Source of the DNA: Desulfovibrio sp. X2 | Lineage (GTDB): Bacteria > Desulfobacterota > Desulfovibrionia > Desulfovibrionales > Desulfovibrionaceae | Assembly (NCBI RefSeq): GCF_000422205.1 | Contig: NZ_ATHV01000065.1 | Location: forward strand, 62,001-126,000 | Direction of reading: 5' to 3' | DNA: 64,000 bases | Shown here: positions 34,453-43,700 of the stretch, in pieces | Layout of the letters: each line of letters opens with the position of its first letter | How positions within the stretch are numbered: the first letter of the stretch is position 1 | Made by a program: the position numbers and the translations under genes | Notes under the pieces: generated by a model | The model's input: only the letters and a program-made list of their open reading frames with translations | Told to the model about the DNA's origin: nothing | Database searches by the model: none

Positions 34453-35298
34453 ATGCGCGCAATAACAGGTGGATACGTGGACTATGAATTGAAGCTGGCT
34501 CCGGGGAGTCACAGCAGGAATTATTGGCGAGATTTCCTGCTCAGCCATGAACTGCTGTACTATCTGACGTGGCGGGACATCGTCGTCAGATACAAGCAGA
34601 CCGTGGTCGGGATCCTCTGGGCGGTGCTCCGGCCTTTCCTGACCATGCTGGTATTTACCGTCGTGTTCAGCTTCCTAGTGCGCGTGCCGGGTCCGGACGG
34701 CGTCCCCTACTCGCTGCTCGTCCTCTCGGGGCTGACTCCGTGGCTCTTCTTCGCCACCGCCCTCTCCGCCATCTCGGTCTGCCTCATCGCCAACAGCGCG
34801 ATCATCACCAAGATATACTTCCCGCGCGTCATCATCCCGCTGGCGAGCCTTCTCGCCAACCTCGTGGACTTCCTGGTCTCCCTCCTGCTCCTCCTGGGCC
34901 TGCTACTCTGGTATTCCTACGTGCCGCCCTGGTACATCGTCGCCCTGGTGCCCCTGACGCTGCTCCTGATGCTCTTCGTCTTCGGGCTCGGAACATGGTT
35001 CGCGGCATTGACAGTCAGATATCGTGACTTTACACAGCTCGTTCCCTTTTTCCTCCTGCTCGGCATGTACATCTCACCGGTGGCCTACCCCATCGACCTC
35101 GTTCCGGAGAAATGGATGACACTCTATTCGTGCAACCCCATGGTCGGCATCATCCAGGGCTTCCGCTGGGCCATCCTGGGGAACATCCCGTTTCCGGAGC
35201 TTCCCCTCGAGATCTCCGGCGCCGCCACCGTGCTCATCCTCTACATCGGCCTGGCCTACTTCCGCGCCACCGAGCAAACATTCGCGGACTCCATCTAA
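34453..35298 (+). CDS. wzm: O-antigen/polysaccharide ABC transporter permease
   Basis: A 281-residue ABC-2 type permease. LLYYLTWRDIVVRYKQTVVGILWAVLRPF and six membrane helices match Wzm, followed by NPMVGIIQGFRWAILG near the C terminus. It forms the inner-membrane channel that exports a finished undecaprenyl-linked glycan. The ATPase gene begins one base after its stop. The ATG at 34453 is the first good start; the preceding Shine-Dalgarno is weak. Confidence 0.93.
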   Translation: MRAITGGYVDYELKLAPGSHSRNYWRDFLLSHELLYYLTWRDIVVRYKQTVVGILWAVLRPFLTMLVFTVVFSFLVRVPGPDGVPYSLLVLSGLTPWLFFATALSAISVCLIANSAIITKIYFPRVIIPLASLLANLVDFLVSLLLLLGLLLWYSYVPPWYIVALVPLTLLLMLFVFGLGTWFAALTVRYRDFTQLVPFFLLLGMYISPVAYPIDLVPEKWMTLYSCNPMVGIIQGFRWAILGNIPFPELPLEISGAATVLILYIGLAYFRATEQTFADSI

Positions 35299-35299
35299 G

Positions 35300-36763
35300 A
35301 TGAAACCGATCATCAGCGCCCGTGGTCTGGGCAAGGAATACAGGCTGCCGCTGAGCGCATGCTCTGGCGGCTACGGGACGCTGCGCGAATTCCTCACGTC
35401 GCTGCCCAAACGCGTGTTCAGTCCGTCGCGGTCCAAACGGGGGACATTCTGGGCCCTGAAGGACGTGGATTTCGACATCTACCCGGGCGAGCGCGTCGGC
35501 CTGATCGGCCGCAACGGCGCGGGCAAGTCCACCCTGCTGAAGGTGCTCTCGCGCATCACCGAGCCCACGGCGGGCGAGGTCATCCTGCGCGGCAGGGTCG
35601 GCAGCCTGCTGGAAGTGGGCGCCGGCTTCCACCCCGAGCTGTCCGGGCGCGAGAACGTCTATCTGAACGGCACAATCCTCGGCATGCCCAAGGCGGCCAT
35701 CACCAAGCGCTTCGACGAGATCGTCGACTTCGCCGAGATCGAGAAGTTCATTGACATGCCGGTCAAGCACTACTCATCCGGCATGTACATGCGCCTCGCC
35801 TTCGCCATCGCGGCCCACCTCGACCAGCAGATCCTCATCGTCGACGAGGTCCTGGCCGTGGGCGACACGGACTTCCAGCGCAAGTGCCTCGGCAAGATGG
35901 AGGCCATCAGCCAGAAGGACGGACGCACGATCCTCTTCGTCAGCCACTCCTTCGAGATGCTGCGCCAGTTCTGCAAGCAGGGCATGTTCCTGCACAAGGG
36001 CGAGCTGATCGCCAAGGGCGACTTCGCGGACGCGGAGACCGCCTACCTGCAGTCCGGCGCGGCCCCGCTGCAGATGTTCACGGGCTATGAGAACGTCATG
36101 GAGATCTTCCAGCGTTCCTTCGAAGAGCACCCGAAGCTCTACGAGAACGTCCTCGAGGCCCGCCTGAGCGACTTCAGCGACGAAAAGCTGCCCACCTACG
36201 CCTGCCCTGGCGACGAGCTGTACCGGACATCCGGGCACTGGAAGAAGATGCTGGCCCGCTACGGCTTCACGGCGAACTGCTTCTGCCGGGGGAGAAACGT
36301 GCTGGAGCTCGCCTGCGGGTGCGGCTGGGGGGCGACCATCCTGGCGCGCTACGCGCGCAGGGTCACCGCCGTGGACCCGAATCCGGCCATCATCCGCAAG
36401 GCGGCCGAATACTGGAGCGACGTGCCGGTCAGCTGGATGCGGGCCGAAGCTGCCCAGGCGCCGGGGCTTCTGCAAGGCAAGAAGTTCGACGTCGTCTTCA
36501 TGGGAGACGCCCTCGCCTTCCTGCCCCTCGAGGAGCTCAAGGCGCTTCTCCCCGAGCTGTTGGGCCTCATCGCCCCGGGGGGCCTGCTGGTGCTGTCGTC
36601 CTACTATCCGGACATCGACAAGGAACGCAAACGCATCCAGGAAGAGAATCCGCTGCTCACAGGGCTGCTGCTCTGCTCCGAGCTGAAGGACCTTCTCTGT
36701 AGCGAACTGGACGACCACGTCATCCTCGGCAACCTGCTGTTCATAGGGAAAATGCCGGACTGA
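35300..36763 (+). CDS. wzt: Wzt-type ABC ATPase fused to a SAM methyltransferase domain
   Basis: A 487-residue protein. Residues 1-250 are a polysaccharide-export ATPase with Walker A GRNGAGKST (70-78), signature YSSGMYMRLAF near 158, Walker B ILIVDE near 178 and the switch histidine in VSHS. Residues about 300-485 form a class I methyltransferase with motif I VLELACGCGWGATIL near 334, AVDPNP, and LLPELLGLIAPGGLLVLSS. Classical Wzt proteins with extra C-terminal domains carry a carbohydrate-binding beta-sandwich. Here that position is taken by an enzyme domain, suggesting that chain-end methylation and export are joined. Confidence 0.88.
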   Translation: MKPIISARGLGKEYRLPLSACSGGYGTLREFLTSLPKRVFSPSRSKRGTFWALKDVDFDIYPGERVGLIGRNGAGKSTLLKVLSRITEPTAGEVILRGRVGSLLEVGAGFHPELSGRENVYLNGTILGMPKAAITKRFDEIVDFAEIEKFIDMPVKHYSSGMYMRLAFAIAAHLDQQILIVDEVLAVGDTDFQRKCLGKMEAISQKDGRTILFVSHSFEMLRQFCKQGMFLHKGELIAKGDFADAETAYLQSGAAPLQMFTGYENVMEIFQRSFEEHPKLYENVLEARLSDFSDEKLPTYACPGDELYRTSGHWKKMLARYGFTANCFCRGRNVLELACGCGWGATILARYARRVTAVDPNPAIIRKAAEYWSDVPVSWMRAEAAQAPGLLQGKKFDVVFMGDALAFLPLEELKALLPELLGLIAPGGLLVLSSYYPDIDKERKRIQEENPLLTGLLLCSELKDLLCSELDDHVILGNLLFIGKMPD

Positions 36764-36868
36764 CGAGCTGCTCCGGAGCGACGCAAACATACTGCATGCA
36801 TTGGGGTCTTGCACGTCAGCGTCCCGTATATTTCCGCACTCGAATTTTTATTCAACGAAGAATGACAT

Positions 36869-37999
36869 ATGAACTTATATAAAAAATCAGCGGCAAGCAG
36901 CAGCAAAGCAAGAGACGACGTACTCGATTTCTACCGCGGGATCGCCATTATCGGTATTTTGGTCATCCACACCGCCTTCTGGAGTGGAGTCGCCTACACG
37001 CCCGTGTACTTCCAGTCCCTGATGCTTCTCGTCGACGTTCCCTTCTTCTTCTTCATAGCCGGCGCGAGCGCCACGTATTCGAGCCGTTCCGCGAATCCGT
37101 TCACCGGCATCATACGGATGTTCTCCTTCTTCCTCTTCATCGCCATCCTGTTCCTTGTCCTCAACTCCGTGGCGACGCTGCTCGAAACCTCCTCGGCCTT
37201 CTTCGCCAGCCTGAAGATCTGGACCGCCGGCGACCACGTCCGCAACATCCTGTCGGCCTTTTCTTTCGGAAAGCCAGACTATACCTATTTCCCGGTCCTG
37301 AACGGGAGTTTCTGGTTCGTTCCCACCTACCTCTCCGTCTTCCTGTTCGCGCAGATACTCATCAAGGTCGCTCCCAAGGCCCTCCTGCCCCTGGGCATGA
37401 TTCTCGCCCTCGTATTCCTCTGCGGAGCCGAGGCAAGCAAGGCCTGGACCGGGATCGCGTTCCTGGGAACGCCGGCCGTGACGTTCATCTTCTATCTTTT
37501 TTTCGTTCTGCTCGGCTTCATTGCCTACAAGAAAGATCAAAGCAAGATCTTCAAACTCATATTCGGATCCGTATTCTTCTGCTGTCTCGTGTTCATGTTC
37601 ACATGGCAGACCGACACCATTTCTCTGCAGAATTATAAATTCCCTCCACAGCGGCCATACTTCATCGCCTCGCTTCTCGCTCCGATGGGCGCGTTGCTGC
37701 TGTGGAACAGATGCCCGAAGATCGGCTGCATAGTGCGAATAGGCAGGAATCCGATCCCCTATTTCATTTCACAGGGCATGTCGTCGACCCTCCTCTTGCA
37801 GATCGCCCCCCATATCACTCTCCCCTGGCTCCTGAAATTTTTCGTCTGCTTCGCCATCAACCTGGGCTGCTCCCTCGTCCTGGCGGAAACGGCGCTTTCC
37901 TTGTTCGTGGCGACGAAATATGTCCTGAGAAAGATCTCTCGTCGGTTGTTGCCTCGGGAAAAAGCAGCAGGCTCGCTGGACAAGATTCCTGCGCCATGA
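36869..37999 (+). CDS. Acyltransferase 3 family membrane protein
   Basis: A 376-residue polytopic protein beginning LDFYRGIAIIGILVIHTAFW (conserved Arg and His), then VDVPFFFFIAGAS and further helices. The C-terminal GRNPIPYFISQGM and ATKYVLRKISRR follow. It probably adds an acetyl or other acyl group to the exported glycan or its lipid-linked precursor. It is rich in A+T in its middle third. It follows the Wzt fusion after a 105-bp gap. Confidence 0.82.
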   Translation: MNLYKKSAASSSKARDDVLDFYRGIAIIGILVIHTAFWSGVAYTPVYFQSLMLLVDVPFFFFIAGASATYSSRSANPFTGIIRMFSFFLFIAILFLVLNSVATLLETSSAFFASLKIWTAGDHVRNILSAFSFGKPDYTYFPVLNGSFWFVPTYLSVFLFAQILIKVAPKALLPLGMILALVFLCGAEASKAWTGIAFLGTPAVTFIFYLFFVLLGFIAYKKDQSKIFKLIFGSVFFCCLVFMFTWQTDTISLQNYKFPPQRPYFIASLLAPMGALLLWNRCPKIGCIVRIGRNPIPYFISQGMSSTLLLQIAPHITLPWLLKFFVCFAINLGCSLVLAETALSLFVATKYVLRKISRRLLPREKAAGSLDKIPAP

Positions 38000-38184
38000 G
38001 CCCTCGAACTTCGGCGTTGCCGCGGGTCCCGACAGGCCGTGCCGTGGACGTCAGTCAAGAGATGGCGGGACATGGCCCTGCGTGACCAGGGATCATGTCT
38101 CGGGAAATTTTTAGCCGGTAGTGACATCGTGATCATGCGCGATGGCGTTGCCGGAACAGCGCGTATCGATCCAAAGGGGACTGG

Positions 38185-39045
38185 ATGGCCATCATAGCGA
38201 CTTTTGTCGAGGAAATGATCGCGAGCCTCTCCGGCAGGGGACGGTCCGTCCTGGAATTCGGCGCACAGACGCTCATCAACCCAGGAGAGATACGCCAGCT
38301 CTTCCTTGCGCAGGGACGCGAGGTCGGGGACCGCGCCTCGTTCGATGCCCCGGCCATGTACAAGGCGCTGGGCTATGACTCGTACAGCTGCATAGACATC
38401 GACGGCTCGCCCCACTCGCTCCATTTCGACCTCAACTTTCCCCTCCCGAGTGAATTCCGGGAACAGTACGATCTCGTGACGGATTTCGGGACAACGGAGC
38501 ATTGTTTCCACATCAGCAACGGCTTCGTTCTCGCGCACGGCTGCACGAAACCCGGAGGACACATCCTCTTTGCCCTTCCTTGCGGCGGATACTTCGACCA
38601 CGGGTTCTACGCGATCCGGCCGCAGCTTCTCTTCGACATCGCGCTTGCAAACAAATATTCAATATCTTTTTCAAAGATCGTGAACATGGAAAACAGGACG
38701 AAGATGCCGTACAGTTTCGACAACTACACAGCCAATGCCCATCACAGACTTATCTTCTTCGTCTGCATGCAGAAAAACAGCGCCGCGGACTTCGTCATTC
38801 CAACAGACGGGACATACTCTCAGGACATCGTCTCATCCGCTGAGTCTGGTGAATACTCCCGAGATGAAGCATTGAACGAATACATAACCATCAAGAAGCA
38901 AGAACAGGAATTGGCGAAGTGCTATCGCGGCATCGAAGATCAGGCCGAGTACATCCGGCAGCTGCGAGAGCTCCTGGAGCAGGCGACCCAGAAACCAGCC
39001 AGGAAAAGCCTTTTCCAGAGGTATAAAGAAAAGATGTTCGGATGA
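38185..39045 (+). CDS. SAM-methyltransferase-like protein with C-terminal coiled coil
   Basis: A 286-residue protein. SVLEFGAQTLINPGEI resembles a modified motif I, with YDSYSCIDIDGS after it and YDLVTDFGTTEHCFH plus KPGGHILFALPCGG as later motifs of class I methyltransferases. The glycine-rich loop is atypical, so SAM binding may be weak. The last 50 residues form a charged coiled coil (EQELAKCYRGIEDQAEYIRQLRELLEQ) ending in a basic patch, like other membrane-associated glycan enzymes. No exact function can be given. Confidence 0.65.
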   Translation: MAIIATFVEEMIASLSGRGRSVLEFGAQTLINPGEIRQLFLAQGREVGDRASFDAPAMYKALGYDSYSCIDIDGSPHSLHFDLNFPLPSEFREQYDLVTDFGTTEHCFHISNGFVLAHGCTKPGGHILFALPCGGYFDHGFYAIRPQLLFDIALANKYSISFSKIVNMENRTKMPYSFDNYTANAHHRLIFFVCMQKNSAADFVIPTDGTYSQDIVSSAESGEYSRDEALNEYITIKKQEQELAKCYRGIEDQAEYIRQLRELLEQATQKPARKSLFQRYKEKMFG

Positions 39046-39180
39046 AGCGACGGCAGGGGCGCTTCCTGAACCCCGGTGTGCGCCATGCGAGTCTGGACAT
39101 GCGCGAAAGGCGAGAGTCGGCTCCTTGCCTGATTCCGCACCCCGGCGCGTCCCATCGAGGCGATTTCTTCCCTCGGGCGA

Positions 39181-39216
39181 CTCTTGCCTGTGCGGCCCAT
39201 GGCCCACAGGCAAGAG
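39181..39216. other. Intergenic 12-bp perfect hairpin
   Basis: CTCTTGCCTGTG and its exact complement enclose a 12-nt loop that itself contains GGCC..GGCC. No T-tract follows, so it is more likely an RNA processing or stability element or a protein site than a terminator. It lies between the methyltransferase-like gene and the acetyltransferase fusion. Confidence 0.5.
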
Positions 39217-39309
39217 CCGATGCCGGCTCACGTCGTCCAGGCGGGAGGACCTGGATATTCGCCGGTTCGACGACATAAACGGAAACACTGAGCCAGGAGA
39301 CCCTGTTCC

Positions 39310-40740
39310 ATGCCCTATCTGGCCCCGAATGGCGACATCGAGGAGCTGACAGCCCGCATCGACGCACTTCGAGAAAACATCGCGAAGCTCGAGCAGGCTG
39401 TGGATCGCTACTCCAGGTGGGAAAGAGCATTCTTTCCGCCCAATGGCCTCGTGCGCAAGATCGTGTCGCTTTTCAGCCGCTCAAGGACCCGCGGCGCGCC
39501 CCCGGCGTCTCCGGCCGAGCCGGCGCCAAGTGCGGAGAGGGAGAACCACGAACGCGGCGAGCATCTGCAGATGGGGCCGGGGTGCACGATCGCGCAACAG
39601 GTCTTCTTCGACCACGTGGATGGTGGCTGCATCAAAATCGGCAGCAGCGTCGGCCTGCGCTTCGGCGTGCAGCTCTACCCATACGGCGGCAGGATCTCCA
39701 TCGCGGACAACGTCATCATCGGGGCCTACAGCACGATATACGGGCATGGCGACACCTCGATCGGCGAGAACACCATCATCGCTTCGCACGTGGTCCTCAT
39801 TCCATCGAATCACAGATTCAACGCGCTGGACGTCCCGATCTGCCATCAGGGCATCTCGGCCAAGGGCATCCGCATCGAGTCGAACGTCTGGATAGGCACA
39901 CACGCCGTCATCCTGGACGGCGTGACCATCGGGACCGGGGCGATCGTCGCCGCCGGGGCCGTGGTCAACCGCGACGTGCCTCCCTACTCCATCGTCGGCG
40001 GCGTCCCCGCGAAGGTCATACGGCAGCGGGAGGAGAGCCTTCCTCCGCTGCACAGCTTCGGGCGGCGTGTCGACATAGAGCGTGTCCAGAAGAGGGAGGC
40101 ATGGCTCCTGCGTGGCACGCTTGCCTCTCTGCTCGAGGCTCCTCCGGTAAAGGCGGGCGCCGAGCCCGACGCCGAAGAAGGCTCGCCCGGCGAGGAGCGT
40201 TTCCCCGGCCCGGACCGCGGGCTGCTCGGAAGCTCTCTGTTCGCAGGCAGCACCTTTTGCCGCAAGGCCCGCGTCCTCGACATCGGCTCCACCGACGGCT
40301 GGGGTCCCCGGCTCCTCGCGCTTTATGCCCGCGAAGTCGTCGCCCTGTCGCCTGCCACCGCGACGCCCGAACGCGCGAGGTCGTTCAGGAAGCAGGACAA
40401 CATCCGCTGGCTGCAGGGCGATGCGCTCGCCCCCGCCACCGCCGGCCTCGCGGAAGGCAGCTTCGACGTGGTCACCGCCATGGAGGCCATCGAGCATTTC
40501 AGCCGCGCCGACGGCCGGAGACTGGTCGCCGCGGCCGCGGCCATGCTGAAGCCGGGCGGCGTCTTCATCGCGACATCCGCGTTTCCGGACACACGCGAGG
40601 AGGCGGACGCCCTGTGCGCAACGAACCCGCACCATCTGTACATCGTGACGAGCGGGGAGATGAAGGCGCTGCTGGCCGAGCATTTCTCGGAGTCCACGCT
40701 CATCGACAACATGTTCATCATTGCAATAAAAAAGTCATGA
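39310..40740 (+). CDS. Hexapeptide-repeat acetyltransferase fused to a methyltransferase
   Basis: A 476-residue protein with three parts. Residues 10-40 are a coiled coil. Residues about 90-240 are a left-handed beta-helix acyltransferase (ISIADNVIIGAYSTIYGHG, SNHRFNALDVPICHQG with the catalytic-type histidine, NVWIGTHAVILDGVTIGTGAIVAAGAVV, VPAKVIRQR) of the maltose-acetyltransferase class. Residues about 305-476 are a class I methyltransferase (VLDIGSTDGWG, DVVTAMEAIEHF, MLKPGGVFIAT). It could O-acetylate and methylate one sugar. It ends 16 bases before the giant glycosyltransferase gene. Confidence 0.82.
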   Translation: MPYLAPNGDIEELTARIDALRENIAKLEQAVDRYSRWERAFFPPNGLVRKIVSLFSRSRTRGAPPASPAEPAPSAERENHERGEHLQMGPGCTIAQQVFFDHVDGGCIKIGSSVGLRFGVQLYPYGGRISIADNVIIGAYSTIYGHGDTSIGENTIIASHVVLIPSNHRFNALDVPICHQGISAKGIRIESNVWIGTHAVILDGVTIGTGAIVAAGAVVNRDVPPYSIVGGVPAKVIRQREESLPPLHSFGRRVDIERVQKREAWLLRGTLASLLEAPPVKAGAEPDAEEGSPGEERFPGPDRGLLGSSLFAGSTFCRKARVLDIGSTDGWGPRLLALYAREVVALSPATATPERARSFRKQDNIRWLQGDALAPATAGLAEGSFDVVTAMEAIEHFSRADGRRLVAAAAAMLKPGGVFIATSAFPDTREEADALCATNPHHLYIVTSGEMKALLAEHFSESTLIDNMFIIAIKKS

Positions 40741-40756
40741 CCCGAAAGGCCACCGC

Positions 40757-43700
40757 ATGAAGATCCTCCTCGTCATCGCTCCGCCGCCAAGGACCGCCCC
40801 CTTCTCCACCAGCGAGAAGCGCCCGCCGCTGGGCGTGGGATATCTCATCTCCGTGCTGCGCCAGGCCGGGCACACCGTCCTCTTCGAGGATCTCTACCTG
40901 CGCTACGAGCCCATCTTCGAATCGCCCGACTATCTGCTGCGCAACAAGATCGACGCGGTCGGCATCTCCACGAGCAGCATCTGCTACGCCCAGGCCCTCG
41001 AGATCATGCAGGCCCTGCAGCGCTATCGCGAGCGCGGCATCTGGTCCGGGCAGATCTGGGTGGGCGGACCGCACACCTCCTTCGGCGCGCCGTCGATCCC
41101 GGAGTACGTGGACCACATCGTCATCGGCGAGGGCGAGCTGGCCACGCTGGACCTCGCCGACGGCAAGAAGATGGAGCGCGTCATCCGCGCGCCGCTCATC
41201 GAGGACCTCGACACGCTCCCGCAGCTGCCCTGGGCCGACTTCATCACCCGCCCCTACGACTGGACGCTCGAGGGCACCGCCTCCCCGGTCTACACCTTCA
41301 ACACGAGCCGCGGCTGCCCCTTCTCCTGCACCTTCTGCTCGGTGCGCGGCATCTGGGGCAAGACGTACCGCTTCATGTCCGCGGAGCGCGTCCTCGACGA
41401 CGTCGAGATGATGATCAAATACTACGGGCTGCGCTCGGCCTATTTCCGCGAGGACCACTTCACCCTGAACCAGAAGCGGACCATCGCCTTCTGCGAGGGC
41501 GTCCTGGCGCGCAACCTGTCCATCGAGTGGTCCTGCGAGACCAGGGCGGACAGCATCGACGATCCCCGCGTCATCGAGCTCATGGCGCGCTCCGGCTGCA
41601 GGCGCATATACGTCGGCGTCGAGAGCGGCAGCCCGAAGATGCTCAAGGTGTTCAAGAAGGGCGAGACCGTCGAGCAGTTCGAGAAGGTCATCGCCCTGGC
41701 GCGCAGGCACGGCATCAAGACCTACGCCAGCATCGTGGTCGGCGCCCCCGGCGAGACGCCGGAGGACGTCAAGCTGACGCAGGACTTCCTCGCCCGCACC
41801 AAGCCCGACTTCGTCGGCTTCAACGTCTACGTCGGCCTGCCCGGGTCGATCATCAGCGAAACCATCGAGCGACACGGGCTGGCCGAGTACACCGACCCCG
41901 TCACCTCCGTGACCTACCTGAAGGGCCACAACATCCGGGCCAGGAAGTTCTACGGCGCGAACACGGACCTGCTCTCGCCCGTGGAGACCCCGGGGTACGA
42001 ATACCTCCTGCTCGACGAGGCGGAGCTGTCCGCCGACCAGGGCGACGTGGCCACCTTCGCGAGCCTCGGCGGCGCGAAGTCCCCCGCCGCCGCGCCCGCC
42101 CAGCGGGAAGCCCCGCGCACCGGCGAGGACGGCGGCCGCCTCTCCGTGCTCATGTCCGTGCATGACGGCGCGGCCCACGTGCGCGAGGCGGTCGAGAGCA
42201 TCCTGGCGCAGACCTTCGCCGACTTCCGCTTCGTGATCGTCGACGACGCCTCCACGGACGCCACGCCCGCGATCCTGCGCGAGCTGGCCGACAGGGACGG
42301 CCGCATTGAAGTGCTCGTCAACGAGCACAACCTGGGGCTCGCGGCCAGCCTGAACCGCGGGCTCGAGCACTGCGACACGGTCTACGTCGCCCGCATGGAC
42401 GCGGACGACGTCGCCTACCCGAGCCGTCTGGCCACGCAGCTCGACTACCTGGAGAGCCACCCCGAGGTGGCGGTCTGCGGCACCTGGGCCGACATCTTCC
42501 TCGACGGATGCGAGGAGACGAGTCTCCTGAAAATGCCCACGGGCGACGACGAGATCCGGGCGACCATGTTCCTGCGCAACCCGCTGAACCACCCCACGGT
42601 CGTCTTCCGCAAGGACGCCGTGCAGCGGGCCGGGGGCTACGACGCCACGATCCCCCACGCCCAGGACCACGAGCTGTGGTCGCGGCTGGCCGGCGACCCC
42701 GAGGTGCGCTTCGCAAACCTCGAATATTCCGGCCTGCGCTACCGGACCTACCCGGAAGAGGCGCGCGACCGCTACCGCGACAGCCAGCGCTCCGTGGTCA
42801 TGGCCGTGAGCGAGCGCCTGCTCAGGGGGGCCGGCTTCCCGTTGCCGGACCACGAGGTGCCGCTGCTGCACGCGCTCGTGGCGCTGAACCGGCCGGAGAA
42901 CACGGACAGCATGCTCCAACTCGCCGCCTTCACCCTGCGCCTGCTGGACTGGGGCCGCGCGAATCTGGAACGGGGGGCGTCCACCTTCGCGCAGAGCGTC
43001 GAGGAATCCATACAGGAGACCATCGGTCGCTATTGCGGCATGGCCGAGCTGCACGATGCCCTGCGCGAGCAGCAGACGGCCCTTGGGAAGTACGAGGAGG
43101 GCATCGCGTATTTCAAGCAGCAGCTCGCGAACCACCAGGAGCTCCTCGCCGAGTGCCGGCGCCGGGAGGAGGAGAACGCAGCCACCGGCGTCGTGCGCGC
43201 CGTCGGCAAGAAGCTCCTGGGGAAGGCGCCCGACGACAAGGTCTCCCTGTGGAAGAAGATCGACGTCAGGACGTGCGTGCTGCTCAAGAAGATGGCCGGC
43301 AAGCTCCATCCCGCCGGCCCCCGCTATGTCGAGAAGCTCGAATACTGCGTGCGGCACTGCGACATGGGGCCCATCAGGCGCTTCGCCTCCGCCCGGACGC
43401 GCAGGGTCACGGCCGGCGCCATGAACCTGAAGCGGCGCCTGCACCTGCTTCGGCCCTTCTCCCCCTCTCCCCTGCAAGACGGGCAGCCCCTCGTCTCCGT
43501 GATCATCCCCTGCTTCAACTACGGCCGCTATGTCGAGGAGGCCATCGACAGCGTCCTGGCGCAGACCCTGCAGAACATCGAAATCATCGTCGTGGAGGGC
43601 GGCTCCACCGACGGGGTCACGCGCCCCCTGCTCGAGGCGCTCCACAAGCCGAAGACGACCGTCCTCCTCCAGGACTCCCCGACCATGGTGGGGGAGAACC

